64,000 nucleotides of DNA from Streptomyces sp. NBC_01268 (GTDB lineage: Bacteria; Actinomycetota; Actinomycetes; Streptomycetales; Streptomycetaceae). The stretch lies in the NCBI RefSeq assembly GCF_036240795.1, contig NZ_CP108454.1, positions 5,516,001-5,580,000 on the forward strand, written 5' to 3'. The notes under the pieces were generated by a model. The model had not been told where the DNA came from. It did no database searches and saw only the letters and a program-made list of their open reading frames with translations. Below, in pieces: positions 32,293-41,534 of this stretch. The first letter of the stretch is position 1. Each line of letters opens with the position of its first letter. The translations under genes were made by a program, and so were the position numbers.

Positions 32293-33387
32293 CTACTCCT
32301 CGACCAGCAGCTTCTCCCGCAGCTGCGCCAGCGTCCGCGCGAGCAGCCGGGAGACGTGCATCTGCGAGATGCCGACCTCCTGCGCGATCTGCGACTGGGT
32401 CATGTTCCCGAAGAAACGCAGCAGCAGGATCCGCTTCTCGCGCGGCGGCAGGTCCTCCAGGAGCGGCTTGAGCGACTCCCGGTACTCGACGCCCTCCAGC
32501 GCCTCGTCCTCCGCGCCCAGGGTGTCCGCGACCGCGGGCGACTCGTCGTCCGTGTCCGGCACGTCCAGGGAGAGCGTCGAGTAGGCGTTCGCCGACTCCA
32601 GGCCCTCCAGGACCTCCTCCTCCGAGATCCCGAGCCGCTCCGCGAGCTCGTGCACCGTCGGAGAGCGGCCGTGCTGCTGGGAGAGCTCCGCCGTCGCCGT
32701 CGTCAGCGAGAGCCGCAGCTCCTGGAGGCGCCGGGGGACCCGCACCGCCCAGCCCTTGTCCCGGAAGTGGCGCTTGATCTCGCCGACCACCGTCGGGGTC
32801 GCGTACGTGGAGAACTCCACGCCCCGGTCCGGGTCGAACCGGTCCACCGACTTGATGAGGCCGATCGTGGCGACCTGGGTCAGGTCGTCCAGCGGCTCGC
32901 CGCGGTTGCGGAAGCGACGGGCCAGGTGCTCCACCAGCGGCAGGTGCATCCGCACCAGCCGGTCGCGCAGCGCGGCCTTCTCCGCGGAGCCCTCCGGAAG
33001 GGCGCGCAGCTCGATGAAGAGCGCCCGCGCCCCGCTGCGGTCGTGCGGATGCGGGGTCTCCGGGGGTTCGGGAGCCTCGTCGGCCTCCTTCGCCTCGTCG
33101 GCCTCCTTCGCCTCGTCGGCCTCCTTCGCCTCGTCGGCCTCCGACGTCCCGGAGGCCTCCGGCGACCCGTCGGCCTCCGACGGCTCAGGCGTCTCCTGGT
33201 CCGCGGCAGCCTCCGGGGGTCCCGGAACCTCGTTGTGCTGGTCCTGCTCGCTCATCTGGTCCGCCTGCTCCGCGTGATCCGTAGCGACCTCGACTTCAGT
33301 CTCGACCGAGACCGACCCGGCCTCGGCATCCGGATGCGGCCGTGCCTGCTGCTCAGGGATGCCGGCCGTCGCGTCCCCGCGCCTCAC
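32293..33387 (-). CDS. sigH: SigB/SigF-family RNA polymerase sigma factor SigH
   Basis: The protein has up to 364 residues. The first 125 or so are an acidic, low-complexity extension. The rest is a group 3 sigma factor with region 2 (DDLTQVATIGLIKSVDRFDP), region 3 and a region 4 helix-turn-helix (TQSQIAQEVGISQMHVSRLL). GTG 33387 overlaps the anti-sigma stop (GTGA); ATG 33255 would give a 320-residue form. Multiple SigH isoforms are known in S. coelicolor, where SigH responds to osmotic stress and development. The extension contains EADEAK repeats. Confidence 0.92.
   Translation of the reverse strand: MRRGDATAGIPEQQARPHPDAEAGSVSVETEVEVATDHAEQADQMSEQDQHNEVPGPPEAAADQETPEPSEADGSPEASGTSEADEAKEADEAKEADEAKEADEAPEPPETPHPHDRSGARALFIELRALPEGSAEKAALRDRLVRMHLPLVEHLARRFRNRGEPLDDLTQVATIGLIKSVDRFDPDRGVEFSTYATPTVVGEIKRHFRDKGWAVRVPRRLQELRLSLTTATAELSQQHGRSPTVHELAERLGISEEEVLEGLESANAYSTLSLDVPDTDDESPAVADTLGAEDEALEGVEYRESLKPLLEDLPPREKRILLLRFFGNMTQSQIAQEVGISQMHVSRLLARTLAQLREKLLVEE
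33074..33142. repeat. 18-base tandem repeat within sigH
   Basis: The unit GCCTCGTCGGCCTCCTTC occurs three times in full from 33074 and a partial fourth ends at 33142. On the sigH strand it encodes repeated EADEAK hexapeptides in the N-terminal extension. Because the unit is a multiple of three, copy-number changes keep the frame. Confidence 0.92.
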
Positions 33388-33797
33388 GCCGGGCCTGGCC
33401 CCGCGCCGCGCTGTTTGTACAGGCTGATGGAGACCGTACGGTCCTCCGCCACGGACGACTCCACCTTGCCGGCCAGTGCCGACAGCACCGTCCACGCGAA
33501 GGTGTCCCGCTCGGGGGCCCGGCCGTCGGTCGTCGGGGCCGAGACCGTGACGTCGAGCGAGTCGTCCACCAGACGGAAGACGCAGCTCAGCACCGACCCC
33601 GGCACGGCCTGCTGGAGCAGGATCGCGCACGCCTCGTCGACGGCGATGCGCAGGTCCTCGATCTCGTCGAGGGTGAAGTCCAAGCGCGCCGCGAGACCGG
33701 CCGTGGCCGTACGCAGCACGGACAGGTAGGCACCCGCAGCGGGCAGCCGGACTTCCACGAAGTCCTGGGTCCCGGGCTCGCCTGCGATCTGGGACAC
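33384..33797 (-). CDS. ushX: RsbW-like anti-sigma factor of SigH
   Basis: This 137-residue GHKL-fold anti-sigma factor has the N-box-like segment EDLRIAVDEACAILLQQ and is otherwise reduced in the ATP-lid region. It lies directly upstream of sigH, and its stop overlaps the sigH GTG, matching the PrsH/UshX-SigH pair. GTG 33797 is chosen because GGAGG lies five bases upstream; a TTG at 33809 is less likely. Confidence 0.9.
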   Translation of the reverse strand: MSQIAGEPGTQDFVEVRLPAAGAYLSVLRTATAGLAARLDFTLDEIEDLRIAVDEACAILLQQAVPGSVLSCVFRLVDDSLDVTVSAPTTDGRAPERDTFAWTVLSALAGKVESSVAEDRTVSISLYKQRGAGPGPA

Positions 33798-33987
33798 CCT
33801 CACCTCCAAGGTGGCACAAGCTCTTTCGGGGTCCGGGGAAGAACCCCCCGAACCAGGCGGTACGCAGTGGGTTGCGCAGTCCGCCGAGACGCTATCGCGA
33901 TCCGTCCCGCCGTGTCGCCGGGGGCCCTGAGGACCGGCCCCCGCCCGGCGGCCGCGGAGACCCGCGGAGGGGTGACGTACCCAGCCG

Positions 33988-34248
33988 TCAGACGATCGAA
34001 CCGTCCACGAAGCACCAGCGCCAGCGCTCGTTCGGCTCGAAGGTGCGCATCACCGGGTGGCCGGTCGAGGCGAAGTGCGCCGTCGCGTGCCGGCCCAGCG
34101 AGGAGTCGCAGCAGCCCACGTGCCCACAGCTGAGACAGAGCCGCAGCTGGACGGGGTGGGTTCCGTCGGCCAGGCACTCCGGACAGGTGGCGTGCAGCGG
34201 CGCCGGTTCGGGGCGCGGCATTTCGGCAACGTGCGGGCACTCGCTCAT
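33988..34248 (-). CDS. UBP-type zinc-finger protein
   Basis: This 86-residue protein is one zinc finger of the ubiquitin-hydrolase type. It has CPECLADG, the LCLSCGHVGCCDSSLGRHATAHF core and HPVMRTFEPNERWRWCFVD. In eukaryotes this fold binds ubiquitin C-termini; bacterial stand-alone copies have no settled role. It is divergent from the antiporter gene. Confidence 0.88.
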   Translation of the reverse strand: MSECPHVAEMPRPEPAPLHATCPECLADGTHPVQLRLCLSCGHVGCCDSSLGRHATAHFASTGHPVMRTFEPNERWRWCFVDGSIV

Positions 34249-34326
34249 GATGGCCAGGTTACGTTGTGGCGGGCGTGACGTGGCGGGAGTGACGCAAGAG
34301 CACGGACGGGACGGGCGACGGACGGC

Positions 34327-35922
34327 ATGGACGCACTGCAACTGGTGGCACTGGTCGCGGCGAGCGCCGCGGTGGCGGGGTTCGCCCGGCGCACACCGGT
34401 ACCGGCGCCGCTGCTCCTCGTCGCCGTCGGACTCGCCTGTGCCTATCTGCCGGGGGTGCCGGACTACACCCTCGACCCGCACATCGTGCTGCCCCTCATC
34501 CTGCCCCCGCTGCTCTACACGGCCGCCGTCGAGTCCTCGTACCTGGACCTGCGGGCCAACATCCGGCCGGTCGCCCTGCTCTCCGTCGGCTACGTGCTCT
34601 TCGCGACGGTCGCGGTCGGCTGGCTCGCGTACGTCCTCGTGCCCGACCTCCCGCTGACCGCGGCGCTCGTCCTCGGCGCGGTCGTCGCCCCGCCGGACGC
34701 CGTCGCCGCCACCGCGATCGCGCGGAAGCTGGGCCTGCCGAACCGGATCACCACCATCCTCCAGGGCGAGTCCCTGGTGAACGACGCCACCGCCATCACC
34801 GCGTACAAGGTGGCGCTCGCCGCCGCCGTGGGGGAGGGCATCAGCTGGGCCGGGGGCTTCGGCGAGTTCCTGCTCGCGGCGGTCGGCGGCATCGGCGTCG
34901 GCCTGGTCCTGATGGTGCCCATCCACTGGCTCCGCACGCACCTGCGCGAGGCCCTGCTGCAGAACACCCTCTCGCTGCTCATCCCCTTCGTCGCCTACGC
35001 CGCCGCCGAGGAGGTCGGGGCCTCCGGAGTGCTCGCCGTCGTCGTGGTCGGCCTCTTCCTCGGCCACAAGAACTGGAAGGTCGACTTCGCCACCCGGCTC
35101 CAGGAGGAGGCGGTCTGGAAGATGGTCGCCTTCGTCCTGGAGTCCGCCGTCTTCGCGCTGATCGGCCTCCAGCTGCCGTACGTCGTCCAGGGCCTCGGCC
35201 GGTACGGCATCGGGGAGGCGGCCTGGTACGCGGCCGGGGTCTTCGTGGCCGTGGTCGTGGTCCGCTTCGTCTGGGTCTACCCGGCCACGTTCCTGCCCCG
35301 CTGGATGTCCGCGCGGATCCGCGAGCGCGAGCCCGAGGTGGACTGGCGGGCACCGCTGGTCGTCGGCTGGGCCGGCATGCGCGGGGTCGTCTCGCTCGCC
35401 ATCGCCTTCTCCATCCCCGTCGTCGCCGACGGCGTCGAGTTCCCGGCCCGCAACCTGGTGCTCTTCCTGACCTTCACCACCGTGATCGGCACCCTCGTCG
35501 TCCAGGGCCTCACCCTGCCGCCGCTCATCCGCGTCCTGAAGCTGCCGGGCCGCGACCGCTACCAGGAGACCCTGGCCGAGGCGCAGGCCCAGAGCGAGGC
35601 CTCGCAGGCTGCCGAGGAGCGGCTCGACGCGCTCCTCACCGACCCGGCCAACACCCTCCCGCCGCCCCTCGCCGACCGGCTCCGCACCGTCCTGGAACGG
35701 CGCCGCAACGCCGTCTGGGAGCGGCTCGGCGCGGTCAACGAGCTCACCGGCGAGACCGCCGACGACACCTACCGGCGACTGGCCCGCGAGATGATCGACG
35801 CCGAACGCGAGGTGTTCGTACAGCTGCGCGACGCACGCCGTATCGACGACGAGATGATGCGCACCCTGCTGCGCCGCCTCGACCTGGAGGAGGCCGCGGC
35901 CTACCGCGAGGAGTCCGCCTGA
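34327..35922 (+). CDS. Na+/H+ antiporter, CPA1 (NhaP-like) family
   Basis: This 531-residue protein has about 12 membrane helices and the ion-binding ESLVNDATA motif with a preceding VVAPPDAVA segment. A soluble C-terminal tail of about 130 residues is rich in charged helix. It exchanges monovalent cations for protons at the cell membrane. Its 3' end overlaps the convergent PLP-enzyme gene by 22 bases. Confidence 0.9.
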   Translation: MDALQLVALVAASAAVAGFARRTPVPAPLLLVAVGLACAYLPGVPDYTLDPHIVLPLILPPLLYTAAVESSYLDLRANIRPVALLSVGYVLFATVAVGWLAYVLVPDLPLTAALVLGAVVAPPDAVAATAIARKLGLPNRITTILQGESLVNDATAITAYKVALAAAVGEGISWAGGFGEFLLAAVGGIGVGLVLMVPIHWLRTHLREALLQNTLSLLIPFVAYAAAEEVGASGVLAVVVVGLFLGHKNWKVDFATRLQEEAVWKMVAFVLESAVFALIGLQLPYVVQGLGRYGIGEAAWYAAGVFVAVVVVRFVWVYPATFLPRWMSARIREREPEVDWRAPLVVGWAGMRGVVSLAIAFSIPVVADGVEFPARNLVLFLTFTTVIGTLVVQGLTLPPLIRVLKLPGRDRYQETLAEAQAQSEASQAAEERLDALLTDPANTLPPPLADRLRTVLERRRNAVWERLGAVNELTGETADDTYRRLAREMIDAEREVFVQLRDARRIDDEMMRTLLRRLDLEEAAAYREESA

Positions 35923-36809
35923 GGCTCCGGGGAGCCGGTGACCACGGCGGCGATCCGGGTGCCGGGGGCGAAGGCGCCCTCCTCGGCGAGCTTCCCGAGT
36001 CCGTACAGCAATTTGGCGACATACAGCCGCTCGATGGCGAGTCCATGCCGCGCCCCGAAGGCCTCCGCGAAGGCGTCGAGCTCCGGGGTCGTACGGGCGT
36101 AACCGCCGCAGTGGAAGCGCTCGTCGAGCCGCCAGTCCCCGCGCGGGCCGCCGAACGCGGCCTCCTGGAGGGCGTGGACCTCGGCGCCCAGGAAGCCGCC
36201 CCTGAGGACCGGGACGCCCAGCACCGGGCCCGGGAAGCCGGCCGCGAGCCCCGCCAGGGTGCCCCCCGTCCCGCAGGCGACGGCGGCCACGTCGGCCGCG
36301 CCCGCCAGCTCGCGGCCGAGCTCCACGCAGCCCTCGACGGCGAGCGCGTTGCTGCCGCCCTCGGGCACCACGTACACGTCCTCGGGGACCTGCTCCAGGA
36401 GCCGGGCCAGGACGGCGGGCTCGCGCTTGGCGCGGTACGTGGCGCGGTCCACGAACAGCAGGCGCATGCCGTCGGCCGCGCACCGCGCGAGCGAGGGGTT
36501 CAACGGCCGGCCGGCCAGCTCGTCGCCGCGCACGACGCCGACGGTGCGGAAGCCGAGCAGTCGGCCCGCGGCGGCCGTCGCGCGCAGGTGGTTGGAGTAC
36601 GCGCCGCCGAAGGTGAGCACCGGGCGCCCCCCGGCCGCCCGGAGGTTGAGCGCCAGCTTGCGCCACTTGTTGCCGGGCAGGGCCGGGTGGATCAGGTCGT
36701 CGCGCTTGAGCAGCAGCGTCAGGCCGTGCCGGGCGAAGCGCTCGTCCTCGACCGGCTCCAGGGGGGACGGGAGCCGGGGCCGCAGGGGTTCGAGGTCGGG
36801 CACGTTCAC
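35901..36809 (-). CDS. PLP-dependent D-cysteine desulfhydrase / ACC-deaminase-like enzyme
   Basis: This 302-residue fold-type II PLP enzyme has the lysine in GNKWRKL, the SNH segment in GGAYSNHLRATAAA and a phosphate loop CGTGGTLAGLA. These fit the D-cysteine desulfhydrase/ACC deaminase group; the two activities cannot be told apart by eye. GTG 36809 follows a GGGAGA ribosome-binding sequence. Confidence 0.82.
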   Translation of the reverse strand: MNVPDLEPLRPRLPSPLEPVEDERFARHGLTLLLKRDDLIHPALPGNKWRKLALNLRAAGGRPVLTFGGAYSNHLRATAAAGRLLGFRTVGVVRGDELAGRPLNPSLARCAADGMRLLFVDRATYRAKREPAVLARLLEQVPEDVYVVPEGGSNALAVEGCVELGRELAGAADVAAVACGTGGTLAGLAAGFPGPVLGVPVLRGGFLGAEVHALQEAAFGGPRGDWRLDERFHCGGYARTTPELDAFAEAFGARHGLAIERLYVAKLLYGLGKLAEEGAFAPGTRIAAVVTGSPEPQADSSR

Positions 36810-36850
36810 CCGGCCATTCTCCCGCCTCCCGGACCGTCCGGGGCGGCGGG

Positions 36851-37441
36851 TCAGCGCAGGCGTTCGGCGATCCGCTCGCGCATCGACGCCATGGTGAAGC
36901 CGCGCGGATCGACCTTGCCGGGCTGCCACTCCAGGTGCCCGATCACCGAGCGCTGGGTCCAGCCGTGCACCCGGCACACGGCCGCCGCGGCCTTGGCGAT
37001 GGCGTCGAGCTGGACCTTGGGCCACGGGTCCACGCCGTTGCCGAGGTTCTCGCACTCGAAGCCGTAGAAGTGCCGGTTGCCGTCGGTGGTGGCCTCGTTG
37101 TCCGGGGGCAGGCCCTTCTCGGCGATGACCGCCCGCAGCACCTCGTCGTCGCCGAGACCGGCGTGGTTGGCCCTGCCGTAGCCGACCAGGTGGACGCTGC
37201 CGTCCTTGGCGATCACGCCGTGGCAGAGCGGTCCGGGCAGCGACGGGTAACCGTCCCGGCAGATGCGGACGGTGTTGCTGGTGCCCCGGGTGACGGTGTG
37301 GTGGATCATCACGCCGTGCACGGGGCCCCAGGGGCCCTTGTGGTTGCGGTTGTGGGTGCGCCAGTCGCCGACCTCGACGACGTCGAGTCCCTCGTCGCGC
37401 AGCGCGTCGAGGAAACGGTTCGCGGACATGGGTGAGGACAT
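36851..37441 (-). CDS. N-acetylmuramoyl-L-alanine amidase (phage-lysin-like, single domain)
   Basis: This 196-residue Amidase_2/PGRP-type protein has a zinc-ligand IHHTVT motif, GFECEN and HLEW segments, and a catalytic-type DPRGF loop. It has no signal peptide and no wall-binding domain. It is closely related to the N-terminal domain of the prophage endolysin at 56589-57533 across its whole length. ATG 37441 has AAAGGAG upstream. It is divergent from the encapsulin gene. Confidence 0.88.
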   Translation of the reverse strand: MSSPMSANRFLDALRDEGLDVVEVGDWRTHNRNHKGPWGPVHGVMIHHTVTRGTSNTVRICRDGYPSLPGPLCHGVIAKDGSVHLVGYGRANHAGLGDDEVLRAVIAEKGLPPDNEATTDGNRHFYGFECENLGNGVDPWPKVQLDAIAKAAAAVCRVHGWTQRSVIGHLEWQPGKVDPRGFTMASMRERIAERLR

Positions 37442-37734
37442 GACCGGCTCCTTTCAGCAGGGGGATACCGGTGACTCCGGAGTACCGGAGCCGCGCGCTC
37501 CGCTGCCATGCGTTCGGACCGTGTGCGAGCGGATCAGGACAAAGGGGGGTGAGACGGCGTGAAGGGGCGCGAAGGGCGCGCGGACGGGCGCGCACCGGAG
37601 TGCGCTGTTCGAGTGGAAATCGCGCGCCATGCCCAGCCGGACGCCGCCCACACCCACTCTTTTGTGTAATGGCGCGGCGACTCTCCGTGCTGAAAGGCTC
37701 TCTCTCGCAGATCTGTCATACGAGAGGGAGTTCC

Positions 37735-39150
37735 ATGTCCGTTGGTTCGGTTGACGACGAGGTCCGAGCGGACCGGACGCCGCCGCAGAAGAGTCTCGGC
37801 ACGGCCGCTGCGCGGAACCTCGCGTCCACCACCAAGTCGGTCCCGCAGATGCAGGAGATCTCCTCCCGCTGGCTGCTGCGCGCACTGCCCTGGGTGCAGG
37901 TCCACGGCGGCACCTACCGGGTCAACCGCAGGCTCAGCTACGCGGTGGGCGACGGACGCGTCACCTTCGTCCAGACCGGGGAGCGGGTCGCCGTCATCCC
38001 GGCCGAGCTGGGCGAGCTCCCCGCCCTGCGCGGATACGAGGACGAGGAGGCCCTCGCCGAGCTGGCCGGCCGCTGCCGCCAGCGCGCGTTCGCGGCGGGC
38101 GAGGTCATCGCCACCCGCGGCGAGAGCACCGACCGGGTCCTCCTCCTCGCCCACGGCAGGGTCGAGCAGGTCGGCTCCGGGCCGTACGGGGACGAGGCCG
38201 TCCTCGGCAGCTTCGCCGACGGCGCCTACTTCGGCGAGGAGGCCCTCGTCGACGGGGAGGCCACCTGGGAGTGGACCGCCCGCGCGGCCACCGCCTGCAC
38301 CGTCCTGGAGCTCACCCGCGCCGACGTGCTCGCCCTCGCCGAGCGTGCGGACTCCCTCGCCGCCCAGCTCGCGGGCGTCGCCGCACTGCCCCGGCAGCGC
38401 ACCAACTCCTTCGGCGAGGCCGCCATCTCCCTCTCCGCGGGCCATGTCGGCGAAGCCGTCGTCCCGCACACGTACGTGGACTACGAGGCCTCCCCGCGCG
38501 AGTACGCGCTGAGCGTCGCCCAGACCGTCCTGAAGGTCCACTCCCGCGTGGCCGACCTCTACAACCACCCGATGAACCAGACCGAGCAGCAGATGCGGCT
38601 CACCGTCCAGGCCCTGCGCGAGCGCCAGGAGCACGAGCTGGTCAACCACCGGGAGTTCGGCCTCCTCGCCAACTGCGACTACGGGCAGCGGATCCAGCCC
38701 CACGACGGCGTGCCCGGCCCGGACGACCTGGACGAGCTGCTCTCCCGTCGCCGCGGCTCCAAGCTGTTCCTCGCCCACCCGCGCGCCATCGCCGCCTTCG
38801 GGCGCGAGCTCAACCGGCGGGGCCTGGTGCCCGAGTCCATCGACGTCGACGGCAGCCGGATCCAGGCCTGGCGCGGGGTGCCGATCTTCCCGTGCGACAA
38901 GATCCCGGTCACGGGCGCCAGCACGACCTCGATCATCTGCATGCGTACCGGAGAGTCTGACCAGGGGGTGATCGGACTCCACCAGACCGGTCTCGCCGAC
39001 GAGATCGAGCCCGGCCTCTCGGCCCGCTTCATGGGCATCGACGAGCAGGCCATCTCCTCCTACCTGGTCAGCACGTACTACTCGGCCGCCGTCCTCGTCC
39101 CCGACGCCCTGGGCGTCCTGGAGAACGTGGAGATCAGCCGCCGGCACTGA
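37735..39150 (+). CDS. EshA-type family 2B encapsulin shell protein with cyclic-nucleotide-binding domain
   Basis: This 471-residue protein matches the EshA family. A Crp-type cNMP-binding domain (about residues 95-215; [16 protein letters not shown] and the [11 protein letters not shown] cassette) is set between segments of a phage-HK97-type shell fold. The C-terminal shell part includes [43 protein letters not shown] and the [10 protein letters not shown] segment. Members assemble into hollow protein compartments and load enzymes encoded beside them. ATG 37735 follows GAGAGGGAG. The next gene encodes a polyprenyl diphosphate synthase, a known cargo class. Confidence 0.88.
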   Translation: MSVGSVDDEVRADRTPPQKSLGTAAARNLASTTKSVPQMQEISSRWLLRALPWVQVHGGTYRVNRRLSYAVGDGRVTFVQTGERVAVIPAELGELPALRGYEDEEALAELAGRCRQRAFAAGEVIATRGESTDRVLLLAHGRVEQVGSGPYGDEAVLGSFADGAYFGEEALVDGEATWEWTARAATACTVLELTRADVLALAERADSLAAQLAGVAALPRQRTNSFGEAAISLSAGHVGEAVVPHTYVDYEASPREYALSVAQTVLKVHSRVADLYNHPMNQTEQQMRLTVQALRERQEHELVNHREFGLLANCDYGQRIQPHDGVPGPDDLDELLSRRRGSKLFLAHPRAIAAFGRELNRRGLVPESIDVDGSRIQAWRGVPIFPCDKIPVTGASTTSIICMRTGESDQGVIGLHQTGLADEIEPGLSARFMGIDEQAISSYLVSTYYSAAVLVPDALGVLENVEISRRH

Positions 39151-39279
39151 CCCGGCGCCGGGGCGGGGGCCTGCCGACGGGCCCCCGCCCCTCCGTACCG
39201 ACACCCGTACCGACGTCCGTACGCGGCCCACTGACCGGGGCCGCCGACCGGACCCTGAGAAAGCGACAGCGAAGAAGAC

Positions 39280-40329
39280 ATGACCACGATCAGCGTGGAC
39301 GCCGCGCCCGGGGGACAGGGTGCCGTGCTGCTCCTGGACCGGACGCGGAGCGTCGTCGACCCCCAACTGCGGAACACCGTCGAGTCGTTGCCCGACTCGA
39401 TACGGCGGGTGGCGATGTACCACTTCGGCTGGGAGCACGCGGACGGGAGCCCCGCCGAGGGGGCCGGCGGCAAGGCGATCCGCCCGGCCCTCGTGCTCGC
39501 GGCGACCCGTGCCTTCGGAGTGGACCCCGAGCCCGCGGTCAAGGCCGCCGCCGCCGTGGAGCTGGCGCACAACTTCACCCTGCTCCACGACGACATCGTC
39601 GACGAGGACCCGACCCGCCGTCACCGGGCCACGGCCTGGACGGTGTTCGGCATCCCCGACGCGCTGATGGCGGGCGACGCCATGTCCGCGCTCGCCCTGA
39701 GGCTGCTCGCCGAGGACCCGCACCCCGCCTCGACGGCCGCCGCGGCCCGGCTGGCCGCCTGCATCATCGAGCTCTGCGCGGGACAGCAGGCGGACTGCGC
39801 CTTCGAGCGGCGCGGGCCGCGCGAGGTCGGCCTGGACGAGGTGGTGGCGATGGCCACCGCCAAGACCGGCGCCCTGCTCGGCTGCGCCTGCGCGGTGGGC
39901 GCGCTCTACGCGGGCGTGGGGGAGGAGGAGGTCGCGGCGATGGACGCGTTCGGCCGGGAGGCCGGGCTCGCGTTCCAGCTGATCGACGACCTGATCGGCA
40001 TCTGGGGCGACCCGGGCCGTACCGGCAAGCCGGCCGGCGCCGACCTCGTCGCCCGCAAGAAGTCGCTGCCCGTCGTGGCGGCGCTGGTCTCCGGCACCCC
40101 GGCGGGCGAGGAGCTGGCCGAGCTGTACGCGCGCCCGGTGCTCGACGCCGAAGCCGTACGGGCCGCGGCGGACGCGGTGGAGCGGGCCGGGGCCCGGGAC
40201 TGGGCCCAGGCCCAGGCGGCCGAGCGGATGTCCCGCGCGGTGGAGCAGCTCTCCCGGGCGGTGCCGGACCTGTCGGCGGCCGGGGACCTGCTGGCGCTCG
40301 CGGAGTTCGTGACGCGGCGCACGCGCTGA
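39280..40329 (+). CDS. polyprenyl diphosphate synthase, probable encapsulin cargo
   Basis: This 349-residue trans-isoprenyl diphosphate synthase has the first Asp-rich motif LLHDDIVDED (D104-D105) and the second QLIDDLIGIWGD (D236-D237), with the GGKAIRP substrate segment before them. An N-terminal extension of about 30-40 residues precedes the catalytic fold. In family 2 encapsulins, disordered cargo N-termini drive loading. The gene lies 129 bases after the shell gene on the same strand. Chain length is not predictable by eye. Confidence 0.88.
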   Translation: MTTISVDAAPGGQGAVLLLDRTRSVVDPQLRNTVESLPDSIRRVAMYHFGWEHADGSPAEGAGGKAIRPALVLAATRAFGVDPEPAVKAAAAVELAHNFTLLHDDIVDEDPTRRHRATAWTVFGIPDALMAGDAMSALALRLLAEDPHPASTAAAARLAACIIELCAGQQADCAFERRGPREVGLDEVVAMATAKTGALLGCACAVGALYAGVGEEEVAAMDAFGREAGLAFQLIDDLIGIWGDPGRTGKPAGADLVARKKSLPVVAALVSGTPAGEELAELYARPVLDAEAVRAAADAVERAGARDWAQAQAAERMSRAVEQLSRAVPDLSAAGDLLALAEFVTRRTR

Positions 40330-40433
40330 CCCCGGTGGGGGGTGCACGACAAGGGCTTGCGCAACCACTACAGATGGAGCACTATGGGCGCAGTGGTCAG
40401 CACGGCCACGCCCCCTAGGAAAGAGATCCCGGC

Positions 40434-41018
40434 TTGCGCAAGCTCACGTACTACGTCGCCTGCACCCTCGACGGCTTCATCGGCGACCCCCACGGCGACG
40501 CCTCCTCCATGTTCCAGTTCATGGACGAGGAGTACGCCGCTTTCATGAACACCGAGTACCCGGACACGATCCCCACCGCCTTCCGCGAGGTCGTCGGCCT
40601 CGCGGACGTGCCCAACAAGCGCTTCGACACGGTCATCCAGGGCCTCGGCTCGTACCGCCTCGCCCTGGACGCCGGCATCACCAGCCCGTACGGCCACCTG
40701 CGCGAGATCGTCGCGACCCGCTCGCTCACCGAGTCGCCCGACCCGAACGTCGAGCTGGTCGCCGGTGACCTGGTCGCCCGGGTCCGCGAGCTCAAGGCCG
40801 AGGACAGCTCCCTCGGCATCTGGGTCTGCGGCGGGGCCCAGGTCGCGGGACAGCTGGTCGACGAGATCGACGAGCTCGTCATCAAGTCGTACCCGCAGGT
40901 CTACGGCGCCGGAATGCCGATGTTCGGCGCCGACTTCGGCATCCGCGACTTCGCGCTGGAGGGCGTGCGCAGCTTCTCCAACGGGGTCGTCGTGCGGACG
41001 TACACCAAGAAGCGGTGA
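40434..41018 (+). CDS. RibD-C/dihydrofolate-reductase-like protein
   Basis: This 194-residue protein has the RibD C-terminal (DHFR-like) fold: the YYVACTLDGFIG start, a GLGSYR segment and the IWVCGGAQVAGQL nucleotide-binding strand-loop. Such proteins are NADPH-dependent reductases of unknown substrate. The start is a TTG at 40434 with AGGAAAGAG upstream. Confidence 0.82.
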   Translation: MRKLTYYVACTLDGFIGDPHGDASSMFQFMDEEYAAFMNTEYPDTIPTAFREVVGLADVPNKRFDTVIQGLGSYRLALDAGITSPYGHLREIVATRSLTESPDPNVELVAGDLVARVRELKAEDSSLGIWVCGGAQVAGQLVDEIDELVIKSYPQVYGAGMPMFGADFGIRDFALEGVRSFSNGVVVRTYTKKR

Positions 41019-41044
41019 CGGGCGCCGCGCCCTAGGCTGGAGGC

Positions 41045-41353
41045 ATGGCCGACACGGCATCGCACACCACGCGGGACCCCCGGGGCGAGCACCCCTGCCC
41101 GGCCTGCGGGCAGCCCCGGAGCGTCCTCGCGCAGCGGCACAAGGTCCTCGGGGCCTGGGTGCCGGAGTGGGAGGTCCAGCCGTGCCGCAACCCGCGGTGC
41201 GAGCGGTACGAGCCCGAGGACGCCGGAGCCGACACCGGGCCGGGGGCAGGCACCGGAGTCGGAGCCGGACCGGGGCGAGGCTCCGGAGCCGGAGACGACA
41301 CGGGCACCGGCACCGGAGCGGGTCCCGACCCCGGAACGGCCGTCGGGGCCTGA
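41045..41353 (+). CDS. small cysteine-pair protein with Gly-rich tail
   Basis: This 102-residue protein has a zinc-ribbon-like N-terminus (HPCPACGQP then PCRNPRCERY). The C-terminal 45 residues are low-complexity Gly/Ala/Thr/Asp repeats. Third positions are nearly all G or C, supporting a real gene. The function is unknown. It starts 27 bases after the RibD-like gene. Confidence 0.65.
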   Translation: MADTASHTTRDPRGEHPCPACGQPRSVLAQRHKVLGAWVPEWEVQPCRNPRCERYEPEDAGADTGPGAGTGVGAGPGRGSGAGDDTGTGTGAGPDPGTAVGA

Positions 41354-41534
41354 CCGGCCGGCCGGTGCCGAGCGGTCCCCCCGGACCCTCGGCGCGCCCC
41401 TCGCGGGGCACGGCGCGGAAGCCGCGAGCACGCACGTGACCGGCAAGAACGGCGAGAGCGGCGAGATCGGGAGAAGTCCGGCCCCGGGGTGACCGGGCGC
41501 GCGCCGGAGCCGGTCATACCGCTACAGTCCGCGC

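Noticed and set aside
33074..33142. CRISPR array (also considered at 48228-48310)
   Set aside because: The repeats are contiguous without spacers and lie in frame inside coding genes.
33988..36666. A single 892-residue minus-strand protein ending in the UBP zinc finger
   Set aside because: Only the last 86 codons carry a domain. The rest runs antisense through the antiporter gene.
37474..37483. ACTCCGGAGT palindrome as an operator of the amidase or encapsulin gene
   Set aside because: A single short palindrome in GC-rich DNA with no second copy or known match.
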